Assembly (NCBI GenBank): GCA_026122225.1
Contig: JANEZZ010001494.1
Coordinates: forward strand, 744,001 to 808,000
Direction of reading: 5' to 3'
DNA: 64,000 nucleotides
Source of the DNA: Heloderma charlesbogerti
Lineage: Eukaryota > Chordata > Lepidosauria > Squamata > Helodermatidae
A program made the position numbers and the translations under genes. Numbering within the stretch: the first letter of the stretch is position 1; each line of letters begins with the position of its first letter. Below, piece after piece: positions 32,507-43,661 of this stretch. Under the pieces are notes generated by a model. It ran no database searches, was not told where the DNA came from, and was given only the letters and a program-made list of their open reading frames with translations.

Positions 32507-32670
32507 CCGTGGAGGGTGGGGGCTCCGATGTCAGTGGGGCGGTGAATCTGCTCCAGGTTTCAGCCAGAGCCAGTCAGAACTCTAAAGGCGTTATCGAAGG
32601 GTTAGGGTTCTGACTGAAACCCAGAGCAGACTCCCCGCCCCACTGACATCGGAGCCACCAGCCTCCACTG
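32507..32670. mobile_element. foldback MITE, CAGTGGAGGCTGGTGG family
   Basis: CCGATGTCAGTGGGGCGGTG is matched by CGCCCCACTGACATCGGAGC, and the right end is CACCAGCCTCCACTG. The flanking octamers GGAAGAGG and AGAAGAGT share a GAAGAG core, a likely decayed 8-bp duplication. Confidence 0.75.
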
Positions 32671-33029
32671 AGAAGAGTTACATGGAATAGAACTCCCTGA
32701 TCGATATGCTCTCGGCCATTGCTTCTGGAAGCCAAGAAGCTTCTCCCTGCCGGTGTGGACTCAAGCCCTTGCCTTGAGCCCAGGAGAGCGGGGTTGGCTT
32801 CCACAAAGGGAGGCGTTCTCAGTGGCTGCTTTCCCTGCCAAGGAGAGGTTTGATGCAAAAGGAACACAAACCTCTTGTTTTTCCATGAGTCACTTCTGAA
32901 GTATGTTTGTCCTTCAAACATAGAAGCACTCAAGCTGTCTTAAAAAATGAATGGGAAGACAGTTCTCCGAGAGGCCTGAAGCCTAGGCTTTGACTGGAAG
33001 TTTCTGATTGATGTGTGGACCTTTCAGTC

Positions 33030-33225
33030 AGCTTTGCCCAACCTGCTGCCTTCCAAAGCTGTTGGACTGCAAGTCCCATCATCTCCAGCATCCCAATCAA
33101 TGTGCAAATTTTTCAGCCAGGTTTCCCCAACCTGGCGCCCTCCAGGTGCCAATGGCTGAGCTGTCTGGGGAGAATGGGCATTACAGTCCAAAGCATTTGG
33201 AAGGTTCCAGGTTGGGAAGGCTGTT
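33030..33225. mobile_element. foldback MITE pair, CAGCCTTCCCCAACC family
   Basis: 33035-33085 is a left-half fragment (TTGCCCAACCTGCTGCCTTC). 33115-33225 is a fuller copy (TTTCCCCAACCTGGCGCCCT to TTCCAGGTTGGGAAGGCTG). Confidence 0.65.
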
Positions 33226-33469
33226 CTTCACCTCTGCAGTTCCTGGCCATAAAGATCTTTCCCCCTACCCCTACTGTTCTTCCCATTCACCTGCCCAATT
33301 TTCCTTCCCCTTTTGGTCTGGAATTGCAAATTTTGCTTCTACCTTGAGTGTTGAGACCCCAGCACCCATCCACCGATATAAAATGGCATCAGGAGGGGGA
33401 GTGGTTTGTGGGGAAGGAGTGATGGGAGAGGGTTCCCCTGTTTTCCCCCCATTGTAATAAAATTCCTCC

Positions 33470-33800
33470 AGGCTATACAGTGAAATTGATGGGCAGTAAA
33501 TCCAGGACAGACAAAAGAAAGTTCTCCATTCAACACAGAGTTGGTTTGTGGAATTCACTTCCACAAGACATAGGGGTGGCCCTTAGTTTTGGTGGTTTTC
33601 AAAATGGGTTTAGATTTAAGTTTACAGTGGGGAGGTCTATCAGTGGTTGTCGGCTAAATAGAACCCCCAAGAATGGAGGCAATGTATCTCTCAATACCAG
33701 ATACCATAAGGGTGGGATGTTCACTTGACGTTCCACTTGTGGGTTTCACAGAGATAGGCCTCTGGTCTGATCCAGCATGGCTTTTCTTATGTTCTCATGT
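33470..33800 (+). mobile_element. CR1-like 3' fragment (TTATGTTCT-tail family)
   Basis: TGAAATTGATGGGCAGTAAA, ATTCACTTCCACAAGACATA and GGTCTGATCCAGCATGGC, ending TTTTCTTATGTTCTCATG. Confidence 0.65.
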
Positions 33801-34110
33801 CTCTCGTTACTACACACCTCACCATAGGTTGGCATGCTCTAAACAGATCCTCTGAAGATGATCGTCATAGGTTTGAATGGGAGTAGACAGTCCTTCAGAT
33901 CCCTGGGTGCCAAGCTGTTTAGGTCACTTTAATAGCAGCCCTGGGTGGCAGTAATTTAAAAAGCCCAAATGTATAAATCGGACAAAATAAAAGTATCCCC
34001 ATCAAGAAAGAAAATACTTTTTTTGTTCTATTGTGTATCTAGCCCTCATGAATGTCCCAAGAACCCTCTGCCAGGATGGGGGAGGAAAAACATAGTGGAT
34101 AACAGTAGGA
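33801..34110 (+). repeat. dispersed repeat shared with 20931-21255
   Basis: GTTTGAATGGGAGTAGACAG, TTAATAGCAGCCCTGGGTGG and CATGAATGTCCCAAGAACCC match 20931-21255 in order, with roughly one mismatch in five by eye. Confidence 0.6.
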
Positions 34111-34504
34111 GAAGCAAGTTGCTGAACTAGATGGAACTTTGGTTAGATCCAGAAATTGGTATTCTTAGATGAGGTCTCCTGGTAGCTATTAGAAATGAGA
34201 AATTGATGGAACCTCTGTGTTTAGGGGCAGCATATCTCCAAGCTCCGGCTGCTGGGAGCAAACAATGCAAATGGGTTCTTCATTTCAGGGCCTGTTTGTG
34301 GGCTTCTGGTTGAACAATGCGGGAAGTAGGGTGCTGGACTAGAAAAGGAGTTGCAGCTTCATGAGCAGCTAGAGGTTTGGGAGATGTTGTTTTCCCATCT
34401 CTGCTGCAGACGTGTTGCATGGATTCAGGCAAATAGTTGCCTCCTGGCCTCAACTTTGCCATCTGTAAAATGGGTATAATGCTTTGTTGCCTAATGCAAA
34501 GGAG

Positions 34505-34840
34505 GTCATAAGAACATAAGAGCCCTGCTGGATCAGACCAAGGGTCCTCTAGTCCAGGGTTCTGTTCACACAGTGGCCAACCAGCTGCCCAAGGGAAACT
34601 CATAAACAGGACATGAGTGCATCAGCACCCTCCTACCCATGTTCTCCAGCAGCTGATGTACACAGGCCTACTGCCTCTGATACTGGAGGTAGCACAGAGC
34701 CATCAGGACTAGTAGCCATTGGTAGCCTTCACCTCCTAATCGTTTTTTAAAGCCATCCAAATTGGTGGCCTTCACTACGTCTTGGGGTAGCGAAGTCCAT
34801 AGTTTAACTATGGGCTCATAGAGCATCTCCATATGCCAGT
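34505..34840 (-). mobile_element. CR1-like 3' fragment (TTATGTTCT-tail family)
   Basis: Starts CATAAGAACATAAGAGCCCT, with GGATCAGACCAAGGGTCCTC, CAGTGGCCAACCAGCTGCCC and CCATCCAAATTGGTGGCC. It is the clearest reverse-strand copy. Confidence 0.7.
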
Positions 34841-35640
34841 CATGCTGTGATGCGCTAATGAATTGTTGTAATAAGTGTCCTCTGTTCAGATCGAAGAGTG
34901 TTACTTATTTTAGTTTGAGGGGGCTGACAGCAGTGAAAGACTTGATCAGAAAGAAGTTAGACCATCTCTCTGGATGGTCTCAGGATAAACTTTTTGTGGT
35001 TTGGCAGATTGCTTTCAGCAGAAAGATCAGATACAGCTCAGGGCTGCTCTACAATTTAGGATTATCATCTGGATTTTTTTTTCTTTTTTTACTTGCTGTT
35101 TTGCCTAACGAGGCAATTGCCACAGCAAACAGTTAAGTGCCATCATGTGGTGTAAGGTGAGTATTGTGATGAGGAGCAATTACATGTTGTTCCTGGCATC
35201 CCAGGATTCTTTGTTTAGGGGAGGGCGCGGTTGAAAGGAAGAGGTTGTAGCCACTTCCAGTGTGGTTGCCAGTCATTGTGACGATATGCATACACTATAA
35301 ATCAGGCTCTCAGCCATTTTTTTTTTAATGAACATTTTATTAAAGTTTGGTTTTTTTTTAATTTCAGAAACCCATGCAACAACCTTTGCACCTCCCCCTG
35401 CAATATGCGGTACTCTCATGACGACGTTGAAAAGTCACAGGTGTATTACAGGGCACAGAAGTGGCAGAGAAGATGTGATGTTTAGGATATCAAGGAGGAA
35501 CACATTTATAATCCAATTGCCCATCTTCTCCAGGCATTTACAGAAATAAGGCAATGACAAAACAGTAAATCAGTACTAAGTGAAGCAAAGGAAAGAAAAA
35601 TAAAAATCAATTCAAATTTATACAGACATTCATATGGTGG
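34841..35640 (+). other. PTPN9 intron 1, unassigned
   Basis: Contains T-rich runs at about 35075 and 35320 and no recognisable exon. Confidence 0.35.
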
Positions 35641-35647
35641 AAGCATC

Positions 35648-36790
35648 GTAGAATCATGGAGTAGTAGGGTTGGAAGGGGCCTATAAGACCATCAAGTCCA
35701 CCCCAGCTCAGTGCAGGAATCCAAGTGAGAGCATCCCTGACAGATGGCTGTCCAGCCTCGTCTTGAATGCCTCCAGTGTGGGAGAGCCCACCACATCCCT
35801 AGGTCATTGGTTCCATTGTCATATTGCAATAACAGTCAGGGCGTTTTTCCTAATGTTCAGCCGGAATTTGGTTTCCTGTCACTTGAGCCCATGATTCCGT
35901 GTCCTGCACTCTGGGATGATGGAGAAGAGATCCTGTCCTTCCTCTCTGTGACAACTTTCAAGGACCTGAAGAACGCTATCCTATCTCCCCTCAGTCTTCT
36001 CTTCTCAATGCTAAACATGCCCAGTTCTTTCAGTCTCTCCTCAAAGGGGCAGGAAACAAAGCTCTCATAGGGCTTTGTTTCCAGTCCCCTGATCGTCTTT
36101 GTTGCCCTCCTCTGAACCTTTTACAGTTTGTCTGCATCTTTCTTAAAGTTTGATGCCCAGAACTGGACACATTACTCAAGATGAGGCCTAACCAGTGCTG
36201 AGTAGAAGGGAACTAGTACTTCCTGGGATTTGGAAGCTATGCTTCTATTAATGCAGCCCAAAATAGCATTTGCCTTTTTTGCAGCCACATCACATTGTTG
36301 GCTCATATTCAGCTTGTGATCTACAGAAATTCCAAGATCCTTCTCACTTGTAGTGTTGTTGAGCCACGTATCCCCCATCTTGTCACTGTGCATTTGGTTT
36401 CTTTTCCTAGGTGCAGAACTTGGCATTTATCCCTATTAAATTTCATTCTGTTGTTTTCTGCCCAGCGCTCCAGCCTGTCAAGATCACTTTGAATTTTGTT
36501 TCTGTCTTCCAAGGTATTAGCTATCCTGTCTAATTTTGTGTCATCTGCAGATTTGATAAGCATTCCCTGCACCTCCTCATCCAAGTCATTAATAAAAATG
36601 CTAAAGAGCACTGAGCCCAGGACTGAGCCATGCAGTACCTCGCTCGTTACTTCTTCCCAGTTTGAGAAGGTCCCATTGATAAGCACTCTTTGAGTCCGAT
36701 TCTGTAGCCAACTGTGGATCCACCTGATAGTTGTTTCATCTAGCCCACTTTGAGCTAGTTTGCTTATCAGGATATCATGGGAGCGGCATC
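35648..36790 (-). mobile_element. CR1 LINE 3' portion with RT remnants
   Basis: The reverse strand reads degraded CR1 RT: GSVLGSVLFSIFINDLDEEV then SADDTKL in place of the usual F-ADD-KL, LERWAENNRMKFNRDKCQVL, and further on KDLGISVDHKLNMSQQCDVA. The 3' terminus is at the low-coordinate end (GAATCATGGAGTAGTAGGGT on +). Frames are broken several times. Confidence 0.85.
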
Positions 36791-36927
36791 ATACATCTGA
36801 GTTAAGGATGGAAGGCAGCTCAACTGCAAAAGGATATGATTTAATATAATATAATTTAGTTTTGGGGTGTGTGCATATCTATAGCACACTCACCCATTTA
36901 AAAGAGCACAGAATGGGGGAGAAGGGA

Positions 36928-37405
36928 CATAGAATCATAGAATAGTAGGGTTGGAAGGGGCCTACAAGGCCATCGAGTCCAACCCCCTGCTCAGTGCAGG
37001 AATCCAAGTCAGAGCATCCCTGACAGATGGCTGTCCAGCCTCGTCTGGAACGCCTCCAGTGTGGGAGAGCCCACCACCTCCCTAGGTAGTTGGTTCCATT
37101 GTCGTATTGCTCTAACAGTCAGGAAGTTTTTCCTGATGTTCAGCCGGAATCTGGCTTCCTGTAACTTGAGCCCATTCTTCTGTGTCCTGCACTCTGGGAT
37201 GATCAAGAAGAGATCCTGGCCTTCTTCTCTGTGACAACCTTTCAAGTACTTGAAGAGTGCTATCATATCTCCCCTCAGTCTTCTCTTCTCAAGGCTAAAC
37301 ATGCCCAGTTCTTTCAGTCTCTCTTCATAGGGCTTTGTTTCCAGTCCCCTGATCATCTTTGTTGCCCTCCTCTGAATCCTCTCCAGTTTGTCTGCATCCT
37401 TCTTA
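36928..37405 (-). mobile_element. CR1 LINE 3' end, second copy
   Basis: ATAGAATCATAGAATAGTAG and GGTTGGAAGGGGCCTACAAG mark the terminus. The reverse strand reads [20 protein letters not shown] and QWNQLPREVVGSPTLEAFQ, the CR1 C-terminus. It lies 140 bases from the copy at 35648 in the same orientation. Confidence 0.85.
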
Positions 37406-37629
37406 AAGTGAACAGTGGACAGTGGAAAGCTGCTATTTGTTTCCTTTGAGCAATTATATTTTCTTTCTTTTATTACCCAGAGGAATAATATTGACCATAC
37501 CAGATTTGCAAAGCTTTGGGTCTAATCAATTTCAGCCAGACTTCCCTGTTCTTTTTGGGTGGTAACTCCCATACTGCTGTTGGATAGGGGCTAGTGCAGG
37601 AAGCTTCAGTTGGAAGTCTTGCATGTTCC

Positions 37630-37775
37630 CCTGCATGTAGCTGGCCTCTACCTTGTTCTGTGATATGGGAATAATAATACAGATCTACCTTACAGGGTGG
37701 GTGTAAGGATTACTGAAGCCCTGCTTGTGAAACACTTTGAAAACTGTCTAAAGTATTGTATGGATGCAAAAAATA
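37630..37775 (+). mobile_element. MIR/CORE-like SINE fragment
   Basis: GGCCTCTACCTTGTTCTGTG, GGAATAATAATACAGATCTA and CACTTTGAAAACTGTCTAAA in CORE-SINE order. Confidence 0.5.
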
Positions 37776-38285
37776 TTCAGCATTCTGTTCACGACCAAAA
37801 ATCCTATTTGATACTACCGCTAATGTAAATGACATAGCACTAGCATAAGCGGCTCTAGTGCAACGCGAATAACATTTGTTGGTGTGAATGTAATTCGCAC
37901 CCGGCACACTCGTGTAAGAGGCTGATTATGGGTTTTGTGCCAGGTGTTTTTTTGATGCCACCTGCTCTGCTTTCCTGTCTCCTTTGCTCGGGATTCTTTC
38001 GCCACTGCTTTCTTTGCTCCCTTCCTCCTCCAGCTGCTTGCTTCTCTGCCACTCCAGGTGATTTCTTCCCCATAAGTCATCCCTCTTGACTCACCACCTG
38101 CACCTTACATTTGGCCACTGGCATCTGTAGGGTTGCCTGCTCCGGCTGGTTGAGGAGGACGCCATTAAAATCTGGTGTGTGGAAGTTCCAGACGTTGAAG
38201 GTGGGCATTTGGGGCTTGGGTTTGGGTCCATAGGAGGGTGAGAGATGATGGGGGAGCTGGAGAACCAAGTCTGGTGAGGAAAGAG
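37776..38285 (+). other. PTPN9 intron 1, nothing recognised
   Basis: No supported feature. Confidence 0.35.
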
Positions 38286-38289
38286 TTGT

Positions 38290-38690
38290 CCAAAAAAGCT
38301 AAACTCTTGCTATGGTGGGATGTGGGAGAGGGCCTTCTCTGCTGTGGCACCCCGGTTGCGGAATGCCCACCCCTTGGAGGCCCGATTGGCGCAGACATTG
38401 GTTTCATTTCGGCGCCAAGTAAAAGCAAGGCTTTTTACGAAAGCCGTTGAGGGCTAAATGCATTCCCTAAAGTAGCACATTGTTTCAACTGTTGTATTGT
38501 TTTAGATTTTAACTGGTATTCGCTTGTTTAATGGTTTAATATGTTTTTAGCTGTTTAAACTATTTATTGTTTTAGACTGTTTAAATCAATTTTATCTGTA
38601 TGCCTCCCTGAGATCTTAATGATATAGGGCAGGATACAAATGTTTTAAATAAAATAAATGAATGAATGAATGAATGAAATAATAAATGGT
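38290..38690 (+). mobile_element. L2-type LINE 3' end
   Basis: GTGGGAGAGGGCCTTCTCTG, CACCCCGGTTGCGGAATG and TTCGGCGCCAAGTAAAAGCA encode the L2 C-terminus (a VAPRLRNA-like and FRRQVKARLF-like reading). It ends GGGCAGGATACAAATG with an (AATGAATG) tail. Confidence 0.65.
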
Positions 38691-38990
38691 TGGAAATTCA
38701 GGACAGGAAGTACTTTCTTCACGCAGCACGTACTGAAACTATGGCATTCGCTACTGCAAGATGCAGTAATGGCCACCAGCTTGGACAGTTTTGAAAGGGG
38801 GTTAGACAAATTCATGGAGGATGCTCGTTCTGGTGTCTGTATACTATCTTCAGTATCAGAGGCAGCATGGGAGGGCACACGAGTGGAAGAGTGCTGTTGC
38901 GCTCGTGTCCTGTTCTCGGCTTCCTATAGGCATCTGGGAACATAGGTAGGCCTTTGGTCTCATCCAAAAGAGCTCTTCTTATGTTCATAA
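38691..38990 (+). mobile_element. CR1-like 3' fragment (TTATGTTCT-tail family)
   Basis: AAATTCAGGACAGGAAGTAC, TTCTTCACGCAGCACGTACT, AAATTCATGGAGGATGC and a final GAGCTCTTCTTATGTTCATA. It abuts the L2 tail directly. Confidence 0.65.
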
Positions 38991-39464
38991 AGCTGAAGAA
39001 GATAGACTTGTTTAGCTTGGAGAAAAGACAATTAAGAGGTGGAAGAATGGGGATGATGGGTGTTGGGTAAGGCAGCTCTGGGGTATTTTTGGAGAGGCTC
39101 GATCAGAGGCAAATGAGGCAGGGCAGTGGCGTGCATTTCTCTTTTCCTCTTGTTCTGCTCGCATGCAAAGTGTACGTGTGTCTTTACCGGTAGTGGCACT
39201 GCATGGCAGAGGGGTGTTGAATCCTTCCCTACTGGTGCCACCTTTCCTCCTGGAGCAAATAGGAACTCCCAGGGGAGCGGAAGGAATCTTCATTAGGGTC
39301 ACAGTGCAGGGAAAAGGGTTATGCCTCTCCCTGCAGGCCTGATTCCAATCACACTCACCTGCCCAGCTGCTATCTTTCAAGAAAAAACAGACACGTTAAC
39401 ATGTTAAACACTATTATTTTAATATACTGTCTGAGTTGGCTCCTAGGCACAGGAGAGGGTGAGG
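38991..39464 (+). other. PTPN9 intron 1, nothing recognised
   Basis: No supported feature; a short AGAAAAGACAATTAAGAGG segment may be CR1-derived. Confidence 0.35.
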
Positions 39465-39472
39465 GTTCAACC

Positions 39473-39719
39473 CAGTGGAGGCTGGTGGCTTCAATGCCAG
39501 TGGGGCGGTGAATCAGCTCAGGGTTTCAGTCAGAACTCTAAAGGAGCTTTCCAAGGTGTGGAGTGCCGTGGATAGCTCCTTTAGAGTTCTGGCTGAAATC
39601 CAGAGTGGATTTACTACCCCACTGACATCAGAGCACCTCGGATAGCTCCTTTGGAGTTCTGACTGAAACCTGAAGCAGATTCATCGCCCCATTGGCGTCG
39701 GAGCCCCCAGCCTCCACTG
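39473..39719. mobile_element. hAT-like foldback MITE with perfect 8-bp TSD
   Basis: Termini CAGTGGAGGCTGGTGG and CCCAGCCTCCACTG. GTTCAACC occurs immediately on both sides (39465-39472 and 39720-39727). The right arm is present twice in tandem (about 39576-39635 and 39638-39719), making this copy longer than its relatives. Confidence 0.85.
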
Positions 39720-40189
39720 GTTCAACCCCCTTCCCATGTACACTCCTTTTACCATTTAAGTAAGATCACTCCCCACCCCCTGCTTTCCATGTGCACGGTA
39801 CAGAGATGTGAACGATCCCTTTGCGTCAGCCTTCCTGGCCCAGCTGCCCCCGGATCCCTTCCCCTCTTGGACTCCTGCAGTAGCCAGTCCCTCTGCAGGG
39901 GAGGGAGAGATCCTTCCTTTTGACCTCTTCCCTCTCTCTCTCTCTTTTTTTAACCCCTTTGCAGTATATATTTTGTCAGCCACCTTGATTGTCTTTCTTT
40001 CTTTTTTTCCTGTTGGAAAAGAAAAACAGGATATATATAAATACATGAAGGACGATCGCCTCGCATCTAGTTCGTCCCTCCGTCTCGTGCAAAGCCTGGA
40101 ACGGTTTCCAGAACAGGCCGCTTCCTCGGCGTCTTGGCATCCAGAAAATCCTCACGGTGGGACTTTTCTTCTCTTTGTCTCCCAAATAG

Positions 40190-40333
40190 GCCACCAAGCA
40201 ATTTCTGGAAGAGATTAACAAGTGGACGGTCCAATACAACGTGTCTCCCCTCTCCTGGAATGTGGCCGTCAAGTTCCTCATGGCCAGGAAATTTGATGTC
40301 CTCCGAGCGATCGAGCTCTTTCATTCCTACAGG
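40190..40333 (+). CDS. PTPN9: PTPN9 exon 2 (CRAL-TRIO N-terminal helices)
   Basis: Acceptor cccaaatag, 48 codons, donor GTAAGTG; phase 0 at both ends. It begins ATKQFLEEINKWTVQ and includes AVKFLMARKFDVLRAIELF, the helical CRAL-TRIO-N subdomain that packs against the lipid-binding fold. Length and residues are essentially those of mammalian PTPN9, which makes the assignment secure. A foldback MITE ends about 470 bases upstream. Confidence 0.96.
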
Positions 40334-40464
40334 GTAAGTGAAGTGAGATAATCAAGGCAGCTACAGGTGGGAACATGCCCCCCCCCAGTAAATTTCCCTT
40401 CCGTGAGCCCTCCTGACATGACTCCCCCTGTCGTGGGCTTATCAGTGGCCTTACCACTAGTGGC

Positions 40465-40600
40465 AACGCGATCAGGCACCTGCTTTGCATGCAATCCGTG
40501 GCATCTTTAGGAAGGGCTGGGGAAAGGCTCTGTCTGAAACCCTGGAGAACTGCTGCTAGTCAGTGTAGGTAATATGAGGCTAGATGGCCCAGTGTGACTA
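40465..40600 (+). mobile_element. tRNA-derived SINE fragment
   Basis: AGGCACCTGCTTTGCATGCA, GAAACCCTGGAGAACTGCTG and GAGGCTAGATGGCCCAG. Within PTPN9 intron 2. Confidence 0.55.
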
Positions 40601-40869
40601 GAGGTAAGTCAACTCCCTCATAAGATGTTTCCCCTGACCACTAAAAAGCTCATGCAGACAGGATTCAGAAACTGTTGGTGTGTTTTTTTCAAGCTGATTT
40701 TTCATCCCCTGTCTTAACGTGAATATCTGAGAAGTCCAGAATTATGCTCAGCTGCTAGGTTCTGGGCTGGAGGCTACCTTCTACACATGGTGGTGGCCAC
40801 GCTGGTTCCCAGATTCTGTTCCCCCTGCCTGTGCTGCCCTTCCCTAACCCTGTTAATTCTCAAATGCAG

Positions 40870-41076
40870 AAGAACATGCAAAGGCATGTAGCTGCCTTAT
40901 TCTGAGGCAGACCGGTGGTCCATCTTCGCTTCATAGGCTGACACTAACTGGCAGTGGTGCTCTGGGGTTTCAGATGCAGGTTCTTTTCCAGCCCTACCTG
41001 AAGATGCCAGGGATTGAACCTGGGACCTCCTGCATGCCAAGCCCGTGCTCTACCCCGGAGCTATAGCCTCTCCGAG
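40870..41076 (-). mobile_element. tRNA-derived SINE
   Basis: GCATGTAGCTGCCTTATTCT, GGGATTGAACCTGGGACC and GGAGCTATAGCCTC are the 3' end, B box and A box on the reverse strand. Confidence 0.7.
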
Positions 41077-41302
41077 GGAGGAGGTAGCCTTTGCTGATGT
41101 CCATATCTGCCCAAACAGGTTGGACGACATTGTCCGTGGGGCTTGGCCCAGAGAAGGGAGGGTGCGATGACAGGAGGCTGTGTTTAACTCCCCAGATAAC
41201 TGCCTGGCTTCAAACGGCAGACAAGAAAAACCACTTTGGTGCATCTTTGGCTTCTATGTGTACTTGTGGATGCCTGGAGACTTTTTTTTTCTCGCCTCTC
41301 AG

Positions 41303-41392
41303 GAAACCAGGCTGAAGGAAGGGATTGTGAAGCTGAAACCCCACGAGGAACCCCTCCGGTCAGAGCTGCTCAGCGGGAAATTCACGATCCTG
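41303..41392 (+). CDS. PTPN9: PTPN9 exon 3
   Basis: A polypyrimidine run with ctcag acceptor, 30 codons, donor GTGAGTG, phase 0 at both ends. It encodes ETRLKEGIVKLKPHEEPLRS and then ELLSGKFTIL, the link from the N-terminal helices into the Sec14 lipid-binding fold. The size equals the human exon. A MIR/CORE-like SINE begins about 40 bases into the following intron. Confidence 0.96.
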
Positions 41393-41429
41393 GTGAGTGC
41401 GGTGCCACCATTGTTTTGGTTATGCAGTC

Positions 41430-41645
41430 AATCTGGTGTAGTGGTTAGAGTGTTGGACTGGGACTCAGGAGATCGGGGTGCTCATCACCACTCAGCCATG
41501 AAGCTCACTGGGTGACTTTGGGTCAGTTACTGATTCTCAGCCTAACCTTCCTCACAGGGTTGTTGTAAGGATAAAAATGGAGAGGAGGAGGAAGATGTAC
41601 ACTGCCTTGGGCTCCTTGGAGGAAAAGGTGGGATATAAATGAAAC
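41430..41645 (+). mobile_element. MIR/CORE-like tRNA-derived SINE
   Basis: CTGGTGTAGTGGTTAGAGTG, GGTGACTTTGGGTCAGTTAC, CCTCACAGGGTTGTTGTAAG and AGGTGGGATATAAATGAAAC. It starts 38 bases after exon 3. Confidence 0.75.
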
Positions 41646-41664
41646 AAACAGGCTGGACCTCTGG

Positions 41665-42200
41665 GCTGCTTCCAGATGAGGCTTTTATTACGGCCATCAG
41701 ACACAGAGAGTTTGGGGGTTTAGTTCCAAGTGACGACATCTGCCACTTGTAGGGATGTTGGGGGAATCTGCCCAGAGGGTGAAACTCACTGAGCTTTAAT
41801 CTGCTCGACCCCCCAGGTTTTGGCTTGCTTTCCCATGAGTTGACCCAACTTAATCTGCATTGAGTCAGGCCAGTTTGTGGATTTCCATTTTTGTTTTTAT
41901 TTGCATAAAAAGCCATTTGTGCAAATTTCAACTGCAATTTGCACAAATCACACACATTTAGGCTGTAATTTGCATAATTGGCACCAATTTGCTTTTTATG
42001 CAAATAAAAAACCACCCAGAAAACATTCCCAGATTTCAGAAAGAAACCGCCGGCTTGGCTTGCAAAGAGCCTGATTTCCAGCAATGGACAACCCTAGCCA
42101 CTTGTAACCCTCCTGTGTTTTCCCACCACTTCTTCTGTATTTTTCTTACCACCAACCAAAAAAAAGTCCATTAAGGAGGGGAAGATGGAATAGCTAGCTG
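41665..42200 (+). mobile_element. GGTGCTTCCAGA-family element with internal insertion
   Basis: CTGCTTCCAGATGAGGCTTT and CATCTGCCACTTGTAGGG at the left, and CCACTTGTAACCCTCCTGTG with GTCCATTAAGGAGGGG at the right. About 340 bases between are not in the copy at 51.73 kb. The inserted part holds a perfect 20-bp inverted repeat. Confidence 0.5.
41894..42010. repeat. perfect 20-bp inverted repeat with octamer motifs
   Basis: Arms 41894-41913 (TTTTTATTTGCATAAAAAGC) and 41991-42010 are exact reverse complements. Each carries ATTTGCAT, a POU-octamer match, and a third ATTTGCAT lies between at about 41969. It is probably the ends of a small AT-rich MITE. Confidence 0.6.
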
Positions 42201-42565
42201 CACAGCAGCTGTTGATTAACCAAGCAAGGAGCTGTTGGTCTGGAAGCACCGCTGGAAACTGGGGGTGGGGGGGAGTCCCACAAGTCCTGGTGGGGTGGCT
42301 CCAGGTAAGGGAGTGCTGATTGTCTAAAGAATATCCAGCCCATACTCTGTTTGTTTTTAAGCATTGATTGATTGATAAAGGTATGAATCTCCTTTTGGCC
42401 CAAATAGGCCAAAGGCGACTTAGAGTGAAAACTTGCATCAATTTAAAAAAAACTTTTTTTGTTTTTTTTTAACTTTTCAACAATTTAAAACTCTGGAAAC
42501 TAAAACCACACCAACAAGAGAATTTCAGAGTAGGAGAGAATAATAAAAACAGAGTGCAGAGCTAA

Positions 42566-43018
42566 GAGATGGAGGAAGCGATCCTATGGCCCCTGGGCGA
42601 GCGTACCAGGGACTATATGATTATTCTGAGTCCTCCTTATAAGGTCGGAGACAGCACTCCAACCTCAGAATGGGGAATCAGGTCCAAGCCTCCTCCCCCA
42701 CTCACTCGCAGCTGGGAAGAACTGCCCTGGCTGCCCTCCATGGTCAGAAAAGCAACCGAAGAGCAAGGGGGGTGTTTCAGTGGGCAAGGAGGGGAGGAGA
42801 CTGGAGTGGAGAGGCCAGGATATGAGTTATCCTGAGCCTCTTCCAGCCTTCTTCCCTCCCCCTCCAAAGCTAAAAAGCCTATCGAGCAAAAATTACAGGG
42901 TAGGAGGATGGGGAGATGAAGATTGCCTCTGCTGCTCCTCCCACCCTGCATTGGATGATTGGATGCCTCCAAGTTTAGGGGTGTCTGATCACCAAGGGCA
43001 CAGTCAATAGGATTGCAC
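42566..43018 (+). mobile_element. MITE-like repeat, GATCCTATGGCCCC family
   Basis: The left GAAGCGATCCTATGGCCCC and right ATAGGATTGCACCC ends are inverted, and TTA follows the right end. Interior blocks are shared with 2785 and 44485. Confidence 0.55.
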
Positions 43019-43169
43019 CCTTAAAATACAAAAAAGCCATTGTCTTGAACCAGTTTGTTTCATGGAATCATTTGCCAAAGAAGTGTTAGAACCTTGAGCT
43101 TTGAGGGCTATAAAAATTGGCATCAGACAGAGATCATGTTAGCATGACTATTTTCTCTCCTTCCCTACA

Positions 43170-43330
43170 AAGAGTGCATGTTTCCTTTACCCCCTTGTCC
43201 TCACAACCATCCTATGAGGTAGCTTAGGTCAAGAGATGGGAACTGGTGCATGGTGAGGCTTTATGGATGAGTGGAGATTTTGAACTTGGGTCTCGCCGTG
43301 CCGCTCATGGTCCACTGGTCCAGCCGCTGC
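43170..43330 (-). mobile_element. MIR/CORE-like SINE fragment
   Basis: GTCCTCACAACCATCCTATG, AGGTAGCTTAGGTCAAGAG and GAGTGGAGATTTTGAACTTG on the reverse strand. Confidence 0.5.
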
Positions 43331-43627
43331 CCTGGCCTGGCATAAGCTGTTCCACTTTAGGGGCACGGGGATTGGATGAGATGATCCATTGGGTTCCTTT
43401 CCTAATCTTGCTTCAACTGGAGACATCTCAGGGCCAAACTGGATGTGGCACCAGTGAGTAGGAACTCCCAGCACCTTTGAAAGGGCTTAATAGCATCTCT
43501 TGGGCTAAGGGAATTCCTGGAGGTACTTGTATGCTTCCTCTTATTGAACAGTTTTCAGAGCGGGAGAATAGAATGGAGGGACAGCATTAAAAACAAAAAA
43601 TGTGCAGCTGGGAATGATGGGAGATAA

Positions 43628-43630
43628 GAT

Positions 43631-43661
<31 letters not shown>

